Positions 26,943 through 35,948 of a DNA stretch of 44,201 nucleotides are shown here, piece after piece (the stretch's first letter is position 1; each line of letters opens with the position of its first letter). The stretch is from an uncultured Microbacteriaceae bacterium (GTDB lineage Bacteria > Actinomycetota > Actinomycetes > Actinomycetales > Microbacteriaceae), in NCBI GenBank assembly GCA_946481135.1, contig CAMLMQ010000004.1:1-44201 (forward strand), read 5' to 3'. The position numbers were made by a program, and so were the translations under genes. The notes below the pieces were generated by a model, which was not told where the DNA came from, searched no databases, and worked only from the letters and a program-made list of their open reading frames with translations.

Positions 26943-27569
26943 TCAGGCGTCGTCCGACACGGGTGCCCGCGCGGCGAGAAGCTCGGCGATCGCACGGCGC
27001 GTGCGCACGTACGGCTCGACGCTCCCGTGGAGGAGTGAGGCGTTGTTGGCGGCGTCGAGAAGTGCCGTGAGCTCGTAGGCGACCTGAGCGGCATCCGTCG
27101 CCTCGGCGAGGTCGCCGGCCTCGACCGCCCGCGTCACGGCGCCCGCGACGAACTCCGCCCAGGTGCGGAGGTGGGCCGCGATCGCGTCGCGCACCGGGCC
27201 GGGCTTCGCGCGGTATTCGGCGGTGACGGCGGCGAAGAAGCACCCGCCGGTGAACACCCGCGTCTCGCTGTACCGCAGGAAGCCGTCGACGAGGGCGCTC
27301 AGCCGGGGGAGCCCGGGGGGCGCGCTGAGTGCGGGAGCGACGACGTGGTCGCGGAAGGTCTCCGCCGCCGAGGCGACGACGGCGAGCTGGAGGTCTTGCT
27401 TGCTGCCGAACAGTCCGGCGATGCCCGCCTTGCTCAGGGAGGTGGTCGCGGCGAGACCCCCGAGCGTGAGGCCGTCGAGCCCGTCGACGCTCGCGAGGTC
27501 GGCGGCCACCGCGAGCACGGTGGAGCGGGAGAGGTCGCCGCGCGCGCGTCGACCGTCGGTCGCAGTCAT
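26943..27569 (-). CDS. TetR family transcriptional regulator
   Basis: The 208-residue protein has a TetR-type DNA-binding domain (LTLGGLAATTSLSKAGIAGLFGSKQDLQ) and a C-terminal domain with the FTGGCFFAAVTAEYRAKPGPVRDAI pattern common in this family. The start at 27569 is preferred because CACAAT stands seven bases upstream. An ATG at 27578 overlaps that hexamer. It is divergent from the alpha/beta hydrolase with a near-perfect 31-base palindrome between the two, which is the probable operator. Confidence 0.9.
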   Translation of the reverse strand: MTATDGRRARGDLSRSTVLAVAADLASVDGLDGLTLGGLAATTSLSKAGIAGLFGSKQDLQLAVVASAAETFRDHVVAPALSAPPGLPRLSALVDGFLRYSETRVFTGGCFFAAVTAEYRAKPGPVRDAIAAHLRTWAEFVAGAVTRAVEAGDLAEATDAAQVAYELTALLDAANNASLLHGSVEPYVRTRRAIAELLAARAPVSDDA

Positions 27570-27576
27570 CCCCGCC

Positions 27577-27582
27577 ATTGTG
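27577..27582 (-). promoter_or_regulatory. -10-like element for the second TetR gene
   Basis: CACAAT on the minus strand ends seven bases before the ATG at 27569. The thirteen bases CACAATGGCGGGG recur at the Tad ATPase start (37328-37340). Confidence 0.45.
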
Positions 27583-27601
27583 CCTCGGGACTCGAGAGAA
27601 G

Positions 27602-27632
27602 ACGATCGTTCGTATTTAATACGAACGATCGT
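27602..27632 (+). promoter_or_regulatory. 31-base palindromic operator between TetR regulator and hydrolase
   Basis: Fifteen-base arms starting ACGATCGTTCG are perfectly complementary around a single central T. The outer ACGATCGT units are themselves palindromes. The TTTAAT at 27615-27620 could be the hydrolase -10, so repressor binding would block the promoter. It is AT-rich for this genome. Confidence 0.8.
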
Positions 27633-27651
27633 ACACAATCTGGAGGTCCCC

Positions 27652-28500
27652 GTGTCCCGTGCTGCTCGACTCATTCCCCCTGCCCTCGCGGCGCTGAGCG
27701 CGGTCGCGCCACCCGTGGCCGCCGAGCTCGGGTTCCGACTCTGGCGCAGCCTCGGGCATCCCGAGCCGGTGCATCCCCGGGATGCCGACGTGCACGCCCG
27801 GGCACGGCGGGGAACCGTCGACCTCGACGGCACACCGGTCGTCACCTATCGATGGGGTGACGGACCGCAGACGGTTCTGCTCGTGCACGGATGGCGCAGC
27901 CGCGCCTCCCGCTTCGCGAGCCTCGTCGCGGCTCTGGAGCGTCCGGAGCGCACCCTCGTCGCATTCGACGCCCCCGGCAACGGCGACACCCCGGGCGACC
28001 GGACGTCCGTGCTGGACTACGCGCGCATCATCCGACGCCTCGCCGATCGCTCGCCCGCCCGTCCCGCCGTCGTCGCGCACTCGTTCGGCGTGCTCGCGAC
28101 CTTCCTCGCCGCACGGGAAGGCGCGGGTGTCGACCGCATCGTCGGCATCGCCGGTCTCCACGACGCCGACGAGATCGTCGCGCAGTTCCGTCGCGAGTCC
28201 GGTCTCGGCGCGCGTGCGACACGGCGTCTGCGCGGGCACATCGAGCGCCGCTTCTTCGCCGACGTGCCGGATCTCTGGCGGAGGTTCACCGCCGAACTCG
28301 ATCCGGCCGACACCGTCACCCCCGTGCTGCTCGTGCACGATGTCGACGACCCCCGCGTCGCGTTCGAGCAGGCGGAGGCCATCCGGGATGCCCACCTCGG
28401 CCCGGTTCGGCTCGTCGCCACGTCGGGCCTCGGACATACGCGGATCCTGCGCGACCCGGGGGTGATCGCCGAGGTCGACCGCTTCCTGGAGGGCGGATGA
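27652..28500 (+). CDS. alpha/beta-fold hydrolase
   Basis: The 282-residue protein has the oxyanion HG (79-80), the nucleophile elbow AHSFG with Ser144, a probable acid in VHDVDD (~235) and His in GLGHTRI (~265). The hydrophobic N-terminus (residues 8-27) could be a membrane anchor. GTG at 27652 has GGAGG five bases upstream. The substrate is unknown. The divergent TetR gene and the palindrome imply induction by a ligand, perhaps the substrate itself. Confidence 0.88.
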   Translation: MSRAARLIPPALAALSAVAPPVAAELGFRLWRSLGHPEPVHPRDADVHARARRGTVDLDGTPVVTYRWGDGPQTVLLVHGWRSRASRFASLVAALERPERTLVAFDAPGNGDTPGDRTSVLDYARIIRRLADRSPARPAVVAHSFGVLATFLAAREGAGVDRIVGIAGLHDADEIVAQFRRESGLGARATRRLRGHIERRFFADVPDLWRRFTAELDPADTVTPVLLVHDVDDPRVAFEQAEAIRDAHLGPVRLVATSGLGHTRILRDPGVIAEVDRFLEGG

Positions 28501-28507
28501 ACCCGAG

Positions 28508-28536
28508 TTGCAGCCGATTATTGCGAGGGTTATAGT
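28508..28536 (+). promoter_or_regulatory. sigma70-type promoter of the beta-glucoside operon
   Basis: TTGCAG (28508-28513) and TATAGT (28531-28536) are separated by 17 bases. It is the best classical promoter in the window, in an unusually AT-rich stretch. A weak dyad TTAT (28530-28533)/ATAA (28547-28550) overlaps the start region and might serve the ROK repressor. Confidence 0.65.
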
Positions 28537-28589
28537 AAGTCGTGAAATAAGGCGGGCGACCGCCACGGCTTCTACCCGAGAGGCGATCG

Positions 28590-29990
28590 ATGACGATTGC
28601 GGCCCGCTTGTCCGACGAACCGGCGCTCGGCGACCTCGGGGCATTCCCCGCGGACTTCCGGTGGGGGCTCGCGACGGCGGCGTACCAGATCGAAGGAGCC
28701 GCGACCCTCGGCGGGCGCGGGCCGAGCATCTGGGACACCTTCGCCCACACGCCCGGTCGCTCGCTGCACGGCGACACGGGTGACCTCGCGTGCGATCACT
28801 ATCACCGGTGGGAGTCTGACCTCGATCTGCTCCGCGACCTCGGCGTGACCGACTACCGGCTCTCGGTGTCGTGGTCGCGCCTCCAGCCGCGCGGCGAGGG
28901 CGACCTCAACCCCGAGGCGGTCGCGTTCTACCGGGCCGTGCTCACCGGGCTCAGGCAGCGCGGTATCCGCCCTCTCGTCACCCTCTACCACTGGGACCTC
29001 CCGCAACCGCTCGAGGATGCCGGCGGGTGGCCCGAACGCGCGACCGCCGAGCGGTTCGCCGACTACGCCGAGCGCACGGTGCGGGCCCTCGGCGACCTCG
29101 CCGACGAGTGGGTCACGCTCAACGAGCCCTGGTGTTCCTCGTTCCTCGGCTACGGGTACGGTGCCCACGCGCCGGGCCGCACCGACCCCGCGGCCGCCGT
29201 CGCCGCGGCGCACCACCTCAACCTCGCCCACGGCCTGGCCCTGCCGCGCCTGCGTGCCGTCGCTCCGACAGCCCGGATCGGCATCACCAACATCGTGACC
29301 GATGTCGTGCCGCAGACCGACGCCGTCGCGGATCGCGAGGCGGCGCGACGTGTGGATGCGGGCAGCAACCGGTTCTTCCTCGACCCCGTCTATCTCGGCG
29401 GCTACTCCGACGCCGTGCACGCCGCCTTCCCCGGCCTCGCCGCGCTCGTCCAGCCCGGCGACCTCGACCTCATCGGCGCGCCCGTCGACTTCGCAGGGAT
29501 CAACCACTACCAGCGCGTGCTCGTGCGCCACGCGGCGGGAGCCGGGATGCTCGACGCGGTCGAGACGCCCGCCGAGCCCGCCACGACCTCGTTCGGTTGG
29601 TCGGTCACCCCCGACGCCTTCGCCGCGGTGCTGCGCCGGGTCGCGCGGGAGTTCACCGCGTTGCCGATCTACGTCACCGAGAGCGGCGCGAGCTACCACG
29701 ACTACGTCGATCCGGATGGCGTGGTCGCCGACCCCGAACGGGTCGCCTACCTGCGGGGATACCTCGACGCGGCGGCCGAGGTGCTGCGCGACGGCGTCGA
29801 CCTCGCGGGGTACTACGCCTGGTCGTTCCTCGACAACTTCGAGTGGGCCGAGGGCTACAGCAAGAGATTCGGACTCGTCTACGTCGACTACCGCACCCAG
29901 GAGCGCATCCCGAAGCTCAGCGCGCACTGGTACCGGCGGACGATCGCCGAGCACCGAGCACAGGCGACCGCGTTCTCGCGGTCGGCCTGA
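28590..29990 (+). CDS. GH1 family beta-glucosidase
   Basis: The 466-residue enzyme has the GH1 N-terminal signature FRWGLATAAYQIEGA, the acid/base glutamate in TLNEPW (Glu179) and the nucleophile in YVTESG (Glu364), plus the DNFEWAEGYSKRFGL aglycone region. It cleaves terminal beta-linked glucose or related sugars from imported oligosaccharides. No signal peptide is seen, so it is cytoplasmic. ATG at 28590 has GAGAGG upstream. It is the first gene of a sugar-uptake operon, followed by a short hairpin. Confidence 0.95.
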   Translation: MTIAARLSDEPALGDLGAFPADFRWGLATAAYQIEGAATLGGRGPSIWDTFAHTPGRSLHGDTGDLACDHYHRWESDLDLLRDLGVTDYRLSVSWSRLQPRGEGDLNPEAVAFYRAVLTGLRQRGIRPLVTLYHWDLPQPLEDAGGWPERATAERFADYAERTVRALGDLADEWVTLNEPWCSSFLGYGYGAHAPGRTDPAAAVAAAHHLNLAHGLALPRLRAVAPTARIGITNIVTDVVPQTDAVADREAARRVDAGSNRFFLDPVYLGGYSDAVHAAFPGLAALVQPGDLDLIGAPVDFAGINHYQRVLVRHAAGAGMLDAVETPAEPATTSFGWSVTPDAFAAVLRRVAREFTALPIYVTESGASYHDYVDPDGVVADPERVAYLRGYLDAAAEVLRDGVDLAGYYAWSFLDNFEWAEGYSKRFGLVYVDYRTQERIPKLSAHWYRRTIAEHRAQATAFSRSA

Positions 29991-29996
29991 TCACCA

Positions 29997-30011
29997 GGGG
30001 GCGCCGCCCCC
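29997..30011 (+). terminator. intercistronic hairpin after the GH1 gene
   Basis: GGGGGC and GCCCCC arms enclose a three-base loop just after the stop codon. There is no T tract. It may adjust relative expression of the binding-protein gene. Confidence 0.4.
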
Positions 30012-30051
30012 GATGCACCACAATCCGAATCACATGATGAGCGGAATCTCG

Positions 30052-31287
30052 ATGAAGAGAACGGTCACTCGCACCCTCGCCGTGGTCACGGCGCTGGGTC
30101 TCGCCGCGGGACTCGCGGCGTGCTCGGCGGACGGCGGCGGCGACGCCGACGGTCCGCTGACGGTCTGGATCATGGGCGACTCCGGCGCGAACTTCGAGCA
30201 GCTCGTGGAGCCCTTCACGGAGGACACCGGCACCGAGGTCGAGGTCGTCGCGATCCCGTGGGACGCGATCGACGAGCGCCTCACGACCGCGGTCGCCTCC
30301 GGGTCGGGGCCCGACCTCCTGCAGATCGGGCTGTCGAAGCTCAGCACCTTCGCCGCCGCGGGGGCGCTCCTGCCGCTCGACGAGCACCTCGCCGACCACC
30401 CTGGTCTCGCCGCCGACAACTTCCCCGACGGGATCGCCGAGGCGCTTCAGGTCGGGGGTGAGACAGTGAGCGTGCCGTGGGTGAGCGACACCCGCGTGCT
30501 CTTCTACCGCTCCGACATCCTCGAGGAGAACGGCATCGACGCGCCGCCCGCCTCATGGGAGGAACTGCGCGAGGACGCGAAGGTGCTCGCCGCGCGGGGG
30601 TCGGGCCAGTACGGCTACTACATTCCGCAGTGGGACAGCCCGCTGCCCGTCATCATGACGTGGGACTTCGGCGGAGACATCGTCGCCGGCGGCGAGATCG
30701 ACTTCGACACCCCCGAGTTCCAGCAGGCCGTCGACCTCTACACGGGGCTCTACGCCGACGGCTCGGTGCCGACCAACGGCGACTTCGACCAGACGCAGGG
30801 CTTCATCTCGGGCATCGCGCCGATGCTCGTGAGCGGGCCGTACCTCGCGAAGTCGATCATGGATGCCGCCCCCGAGCTCGAGGGCAAGTGGGGCGTCACG
30901 ATGATCCCCGGTGCCGACGAGAAGACCTCGGTCTTCGCGGGCTCCAACTTCGGCATCTGGCACAACACGCCGCAGGTCGACGCCTCGCTCGAGCTGCTCG
31001 AGTACCTCTCGAGCACCGAGGCGCAGCTGAGCTGGTTCGAGATCAACGGCGAATTGCCGGCGGCCTCGGCGGCGCTCGAGGATGCGACGCTGCAGTCCGA
31101 CCCGCTCGTGCAGGTCTACTCGGCGCAGCTCGCCGACTCGAAGGTGCTGCCGCTCGTGCCGAACTGGGACGGCCAGACGGGTGCCGACCTGCTCGCGGCG
31201 CTCAACGCGATCGTGCTCACGGGCGCCGACCGCGACGCGACGCTCGCCGAGCTGTTCGCGAAGACCGCCGGCACCCCGGCGGGCTGA
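30052..31287 (+). CDS. ABC transporter sugar-binding lipoprotein
   Basis: The 411-residue protein is an extracellular solute-binding protein of family 1 (carbohydrate type). It has a lipoprotein signal peptide with two basic residues, a hydrophobic core and lipobox LAAC (Cys24), then a polar linker. The mature protein has the typical SGSGPDLLQIGLSKLSTFAAAGAL pattern. ATG at 30052 is chosen because it places the basic residues at the N-terminus. ATGs at 30013, 30034 and 30037 would add 5-13 residues. It delivers an oligosaccharide to the permeases downstream. A 14-pair hairpin follows the stop. Confidence 0.93.
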   Translation: MKRTVTRTLAVVTALGLAAGLAACSADGGGDADGPLTVWIMGDSGANFEQLVEPFTEDTGTEVEVVAIPWDAIDERLTTAVASGSGPDLLQIGLSKLSTFAAAGALLPLDEHLADHPGLAADNFPDGIAEALQVGGETVSVPWVSDTRVLFYRSDILEENGIDAPPASWEELREDAKVLAARGSGQYGYYIPQWDSPLPVIMTWDFGGDIVAGGEIDFDTPEFQQAVDLYTGLYADGSVPTNGDFDQTQGFISGIAPMLVSGPYLAKSIMDAAPELEGKWGVTMIPGADEKTSVFAGSNFGIWHNTPQVDASLELLEYLSSTEAQLSWFEINGELPAASAALEDATLQSDPLVQVYSAQLADSKVLPLVPNWDGQTGADLLAALNAIVLTGADRDATLAELFAKTAGTPAG

Positions 31288-31294
31288 TCCGACC

Positions 31295-31327
31295 GGTGCG
31301 GGGCGTCGCCCTGCGGCGTCCCGCACC
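31295..31327 (+). terminator. strong intercistronic hairpin after the binding-protein gene
   Basis: GGTGCGGG and CCCGCACC arms extend inward to about 14 pairs (two G-T) around a five-base loop. Such structures after binding-protein genes often limit read-through and protect the upstream mRNA, giving excess binding protein. Confidence 0.6.
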
Positions 31328-31357
31328 CCCTCATCCACTCGACGAACGGAGAACAGC

Positions 31358-32239
31358 ATGCGCCGCGCGACGCTCGTGCCGTATCTGTTCGTGACGCCCG
31401 CGATGCTCCTGCTGCTCGCCTTCGGCGTGCTGCCGATCGGCGTCGCCGCGGTCGTGAGCCTCACCGACATGAACATCTCGGGGCTCGCCAACTGGCGCAA
31501 CGTCGAGTTCATCGGCGTCGGCAACTACGTCGCCCTCGCGGCCGATCCCGACTTCTGGCGGGCGCTCGGCAACACCGGCCTCTTCGTGGTCGTGGGCGTG
31601 CCCGCGATCGTCGTCGTGTCGCTCGCGGTGGCGCTGCTGCTCAACCGCAGCGACAGCCGCTTCGCCCGGGCGCTGCGTTCGTTCTACTTCGTGCCCGCGG
31701 TCACCGGCATCGTCGCCATCTCGCTCGTCTGGGGCTACCTCTACAACACGCAGTTCGGGCTCTTCAACTACCTGCTCTCCCTCGTCGGGATCGAGCAGGT
31801 GCAGTGGCTCTCCGACCCCACCCTCGCGAAGTTCTCGGTCGCCCTCGTCGCGATCTGGCGGGGCACCGGGCTCAACATCATCATCTTCCTCGCGGCGCTC
31901 CAGGGCATCCCGCGGGAGTACCGCGAGGCCGCGGCGCTCGACGGGGCGGGCGAGTGGCGCACGACCCGCTCGATCGTGCTGCCGCTGCTCGGCTTCGCGA
32001 TCTTCTTCGTCACGGTGACGACGACCATCGCGTGGCTGCAGTTCTTCGACGAGCCGTACGTGCTGACCGACGGCGGACCCCTCGGGGCGACGACGTCGAT
32101 GTCGGTCTTCCTCTACAAGGAGGGATTCCGACTCAACCAGTTCGGCTATGCGAGCGCGGGGTCGCTCGTGCTGTTCGCGATCATCGCCGTCATCACGGTC
32201 GTGCAACTGCGACTGAGGAGGCGCGATGTCGAGGACTGA
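31358..32239 (+). CDS. sugar ABC transporter permease (MalF/UgpA type)
   Basis: The 293-residue protein has six membrane segments and the EAA loop EAAALDGAGEWRTTRSIVLP (~188-207), which contacts the ATPase. ATG at 31358 has GGAG six bases upstream. It overlaps the second permease by 14 bases. No ATPase gene is in the operon, so a shared MsiK-like ATPase encoded elsewhere is expected, as in many actinomycete sugar transporters. Confidence 0.95.
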   Translation: MRRATLVPYLFVTPAMLLLLAFGVLPIGVAAVVSLTDMNISGLANWRNVEFIGVGNYVALAADPDFWRALGNTGLFVVVGVPAIVVVSLAVALLLNRSDSRFARALRSFYFVPAVTGIVAISLVWGYLYNTQFGLFNYLLSLVGIEQVQWLSDPTLAKFSVALVAIWRGTGLNIIIFLAALQGIPREYREAAALDGAGEWRTTRSIVLPLLGFAIFFVTVTTTIAWLQFFDEPYVLTDGGPLGATTSMSVFLYKEGFRLNQFGYASAGSLVLFAIIAVITVVQLRLRRRDVED

Positions 32240-33092
32240 ACCGCGCCGCCCGCGCCGCCCGCGCCCGCCTGAGGTGCGTCGCCGCCTCGCCGTCTCGCTC
32301 TCCGTCGGGCTCGTGCTGCTCGTCGGCGCGATCGCGACGGCCTTCCCGCTGCTGTGGATGGTGGCGGGGTCGTTCAAGCCGCAGCGGGAGGCGATCGACT
32401 TCCCGCCGACGCTCCTGCCGCAGCAGCCGACCCTCGCCAACTACGTCCGGCTGTTCACCGAGCTCGACTTCGGTCGCTACCTCGGCAACACCGTGATCGT
32501 GGTGCTCATCGGCGGGTTCGGTCTGCTGTTCATGGCCATGGCGGGCTACGCGTTCGCGAAGTTCCGGTTCCGCGGCAAGGGGGCCCTGTTCTTCCTCGTG
32601 CTCGCGACGCTCATGATCCCCGTGCAGGTCACGATGATCCCGACCTACCTCATCCTCAACGGGATGAAGCTGACGAACACGCTCGTCGGGGTCGCGCTGC
32701 CGACCCTCGTGAGCGGGTTCGGGGTGTTCCTGTTCCGCCAGTTCATGTCGACGATCCCCGACGAGGTGTTGGAGGCGGCGCGCGTCGACGGCGCGGGCGA
32801 GGTGCGCACCTTCTTCCAGATCGTGTTGCCGATGTCGAAGCCGATCCTCGCCGTGCAGGCCGTGCTCGCGTTCATCACCGGCTGGAACTCGTTCCTGTGG
32901 CCGCTCATCGTCGCGAGCGATCAGAAGCTCTACACCCTCTCGGTCGGCCTCTCCCTGCTCAACCAGCAGCTCGCCGTCGACCCCGCGCTGCAGATGGCGG
33001 CCGCGTCGATCATGGTCGTGCCCGTGCTGCTCGTGTTCGTCGTCTTCCAGCGCTACGTCGTGCAGGGCTTCGCCCTCTCCGGACTCAAGTGA
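32226..33092 (+). CDS. sugar ABC transporter permease (MalG/UgpE type)
   Basis: The 288-residue protein has an Arg/Pro-rich cytoplasmic N-terminus, six membrane segments and the EAA loop EAARVDGAGEVRTFFQIVLP (~194-213). It should pair with the permease at 31358-32239. ATG at 32226 has GAGGAGG upstream within the end of the first permease gene. Confidence 0.95.
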   Translation: MSRTEPRRPRRPRPPEVRRRLAVSLSVGLVLLVGAIATAFPLLWMVAGSFKPQREAIDFPPTLLPQQPTLANYVRLFTELDFGRYLGNTVIVVLIGGFGLLFMAMAGYAFAKFRFRGKGALFFLVLATLMIPVQVTMIPTYLILNGMKLTNTLVGVALPTLVSGFGVFLFRQFMSTIPDEVLEAARVDGAGEVRTFFQIVLPMSKPILAVQAVLAFITGWNSFLWPLIVASDQKLYTLSVGLSLLNQQLAVDPALQMAAASIMVVPVLLVFVVFQRYVVQGFALSGLK

Positions 33093-33115
33093 CCCCCGAA
33101 CCAGGAGCAGCATCC

Positions 33116-34636
33116 GTGAGCATCCCCTTCCCGCGCCGTCCGGCGTCGTTCGACGGCTTCGTGCGCGCGCACCGCGGCCGCCTCATCGACGGCGCGGGCC
33201 GCGACCTCCTGCTGCGCGGCGTCGGCCTCGGCAACTGGATGCTGCCCGAGGGCTACATGTGGCGCTTCGGTCCGGGAGCCGAGTCGCCGCGCGAGATCGA
33301 GGCGCTCGTCGCGCGCCTGTTGGGAGCCGATGCGGCGGCGTCGTTCTGGTCGGGCTTCCGGGATGCGTTCATCTCGGAGGCGGACATCCTGCGGATCGCG
33401 CACAGCGGCTTCGATCACGTGCGCCTGCCGATCAACGCCCGCGTCATCCAGAACCCCGACGGCACGATGATCGAGGAGGGGCTCGCGCTCATCGACCGGC
33501 TCATCGGATGGTGCCGCACGCACGGGCTGTGGGTGCTGCTCGATCTGCACGGCGCCCCCGGCGGGCAGACGGGCACCAACATCGACGACTCGCTCGGTCG
33601 CCCCGACCTGTTCTTCGACGAGCGTCACCGCGCGAACACGCTCATCCTGTGGCGCGCGCTCGCCGAACGGTACGCACACGATACGACCGTGCTCGGCTAC
33701 GACCTGCTCAACGAACCCCTGCCGAACGAGTGGCAGCACACGTTCGCCGACGAGCTCGTCGCGCTGTACCGCGACCTCACCGCGGTGATCCGGGAGGTCG
33801 ACCGCGACCACCTCATCATGTACGAGGGCAGCCACTGGGCGACCAACTGGTCGATCTTCACCGAGGTGTGGGACGAGAACTCGGTGCTGCAGTTCCACAA
33901 GTACTGGTCGTCGCCCGACCGGGCGTCGATCGCCCCGTTCCTCGACGCCCGCGATCGCCTCGGCCTCCCCATCTACATGGGCGAGGGCGGCGAGAACACC
34001 CTCCCGTGGCTGTACACGGCGTTCCGCCTCTACGAGGCCGAGGGCATCGGCTGGAACTTCTGGCCGTGGAAGAAGATCGACACCGTGACGTCGCCCGTGT
34101 CGGTGCGCGCACCGGCGGGCTGGGACGACGTGATCGCGGCGATCCCGGGCGGCGACGTGCCCGATGCGCCGCGCATCTTCGACGAGCTGCTGCAGAACAT
34201 GCGGATCGAGAACTGCGTCTGGCGTCCCGAGGTCGTCGCCGCGATCACGGGGGTGCGTCCGCGGGTGGTGCCGGCATGGGGGTTCGGCTTCCGCGGAGCC
34301 GGGGAGTCGTACGCGGTCGCCGAGGGGGTGGGGCTCACGGGCATCCGGGCCGACGACGCCGTCGCCATCCGGTTCGCGCGCCCCGGCGACAATCCCGCGA
34401 ACCCGTTCGAGCAGTCCGACGGTCGGGCATATCGGCCGGAGGAGCAGCTCGAGGTCGCGCTCGGCGCGGGGGACTGGCTCGAGTTCGAGGGCGAAGGCCT
34501 CGAACCCCGAATGCTCCGGGTGGTCGCGGACCAGCCGGACGCCCTGCGCGTCGTGCCGAGCGCGCGCGGTGTGCGCGTCGTCGCCGAAGCCCCCGCCGCC
34601 CTCGCCCGGCTGGAGGTCGTCGGCGAGGGTGGTTGA
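33116..34636 (+). CDS. GH5 family glycoside hydrolase, exo-beta-1,3-glucanase-like
   Basis: The 506-residue enzyme has a GH5 catalytic barrel at about 15-400: RGVGLGNWM, VRLPINARV, DLHGAPGGQTG, acid/base DLLNEP (Glu200) and nucleophile MGEGG (Glu290). A ~95-residue C-terminal beta-rich part follows. The DLHGAPGG and LNEP contexts resemble exo-beta-1,3-glucanases. No secretion signal is seen, so it probably attacks imported oligosaccharides in the cytoplasm. GTG at 33116 has AGGAG eight bases upstream. It is the last gene of the operon before the ROK regulator. Confidence 0.9.
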   Translation: MSIPFPRRPASFDGFVRAHRGRLIDGAGRDLLLRGVGLGNWMLPEGYMWRFGPGAESPREIEALVARLLGADAAASFWSGFRDAFISEADILRIAHSGFDHVRLPINARVIQNPDGTMIEEGLALIDRLIGWCRTHGLWVLLDLHGAPGGQTGTNIDDSLGRPDLFFDERHRANTLILWRALAERYAHDTTVLGYDLLNEPLPNEWQHTFADELVALYRDLTAVIREVDRDHLIMYEGSHWATNWSIFTEVWDENSVLQFHKYWSSPDRASIAPFLDARDRLGLPIYMGEGGENTLPWLYTAFRLYEAEGIGWNFWPWKKIDTVTSPVSVRAPAGWDDVIAAIPGGDVPDAPRIFDELLQNMRIENCVWRPEVVAAITGVRPRVVPAWGFGFRGAGESYAVAEGVGLTGIRADDAVAIRFARPGDNPANPFEQSDGRAYRPEEQLEVALGAGDWLEFEGEGLEPRMLRVVADQPDALRVVPSARGVRVVAEAPAALARLEVVGEGG

Positions 34637-34642
34637 TATCTT
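34637..34642 (+). promoter_or_regulatory. -10 element of a leaderless promoter for the ROK regulator
   Basis: TATCTT ends seven bases before the ATG at 34650, right after the GH5 stop codon, so the regulator can be made independently of the operon. Confidence 0.5.
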
Positions 34643-34649
34643 CGGGTCC

Positions 34650-35891
34650 ATGGTCGACGTCCGCTCCGGGCGCGCCGGCGGCGCCGAGTCGGCGACCGTC
34701 AGCTCGCTGCGTCAGCGCAACCGCGGCCTCGTGCTGACCCACGTGCTGCAGACGGGACGCACGACGCGCGGCGACCTGGCGCGCGAGTGCGGGCTCTCCG
34801 CCGCCTCGGCGACCAACATCGTGGCCGAGCTCGTCGCCGAGGGGCTCGTGCACGAGACCGGATCGATCGCGTCGCGCGGCGGTCGGCCGATCACGATCGT
34901 CGAGCCGCGACCCGAGGGCGCCTATCTCGTCGGCGCGGATGTCGGCGAGCGCGGAGTCGCCGTCGAGCTGTTCGACCTCACCATGACGCGCGTCGACCGG
35001 GAGTTCCGCGGCGGACGCGACGACGAGAGTCCCGAGACGATCGCGCACGACCTCGACGACGCGCTCGCCGCGCTGCGCGCCCGCAACCCGGGCCCCTGGG
35101 CGTCCCTCGTCGGCGTCGGCCTCGGGCTGCCGGGCATCGTCGAGACGGATGCCGGCGGCGCGCAGACCCTCTACGCGCAGAGCCTCGGCTGGGATCCGGT
35201 CGCGGTCGGCGACCTCGTGCACGCCGACGTGCCGGTGTACGCCGACAACGGCGCCAAGACGCAGGCGATGGCGGAGCTCTGGTTCGGCGCCGCGCGGGGC
35301 GTGCAGCACGCGCTCGTCGCCCTGCTCGGGCGCGGCGTCGGTCTCGGCATCATCGCCGACGGCCGTCTGCAGCACGGCGCGACGAGCACCGCCGCGGAGT
35401 GGGGTCACACCAAGATCGAGCGCGGCGGAGCGCTGTGCCGATGCGGGGGACGCGGATGCGTCGAGGCCTACGTCGGGGGCGATGCGATCCTCGACGCCTG
35501 GCGTGCCACCGGGGCGCGCTTCGAGGGTCGCGGCTGGAACGCGGTCGGGCAGCTGCTGGATGCCGCCGACACCGGGGACGCCGCGGCAGCCACGGTGGTC
35601 GACGACGTCGTGCGCACGCTCGGCGCCTCGCTCGGCAGCCTCGTGAACCTCACGAACCCGCAGCGGATCGTCGTCGGCGGGTGGGTCGGCCTGCGCCTCA
35701 TGGAGCGTCTCTCCTCCCGACTTCTCGACGCCGTGCGGGCGGAGGCGCTCGTCCGGCCCGGCAGCCAGATCGACCTCGTGGCGGCCACCTTCGGCGGCGA
35801 CGGCGTCGCGGCGGGGGCCGCGATCATGCCGCTCGAGTCGCTCGTGCGCGACGCCCGGGTGCCCGTGCTCGGATCGCCGGTGCCGGCGTGA
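34650..35891 (+). CDS. ROK family transcriptional repressor
   Basis: The 413-residue protein has an N-terminal winged helix (RNRGLVLTHVLQTGRTTRGDLARECGLSAASATNIVAELV, ~22-62). A ROK sugar-kinase-like domain follows with VGLGLPGIV, ALLGRGVGLGII and the zinc motif CRCGGRGC. Members such as NagC and Mlc relatives repress sugar operons and are released by a sugar or sugar phosphate. Its place at the end of the GH1/ABC/GH5 operon makes that operon the likely target, with the operator near 28508-28560. Confidence 0.92.
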   Translation: MVDVRSGRAGGAESATVSSLRQRNRGLVLTHVLQTGRTTRGDLARECGLSAASATNIVAELVAEGLVHETGSIASRGGRPITIVEPRPEGAYLVGADVGERGVAVELFDLTMTRVDREFRGGRDDESPETIAHDLDDALAALRARNPGPWASLVGVGLGLPGIVETDAGGAQTLYAQSLGWDPVAVGDLVHADVPVYADNGAKTQAMAELWFGAARGVQHALVALLGRGVGLGIIADGRLQHGATSTAAEWGHTKIERGGALCRCGGRGCVEAYVGGDAILDAWRATGARFEGRGWNAVGQLLDAADTGDAAAATVVDDVVRTLGASLGSLVNLTNPQRIVVGGWVGLRLMERLSSRLLDAVRAEALVRPGSQIDLVAATFGGDGVAAGAAIMPLESLVRDARVPVLGSPVPA

Positions 35892-35948
35892 CCGTGATCG
35901 GGAGCCACGCGTAGCGGATCGGCCGTGTCGGGTGTCGCCGCTCGGCCC

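Noticed and set aside
28530..28550. TTAT/ATAA dyad as a firm ROK operator
   Set aside because: Four-base arms are too short to claim; it is mentioned only as a possibility in the promoter entry.
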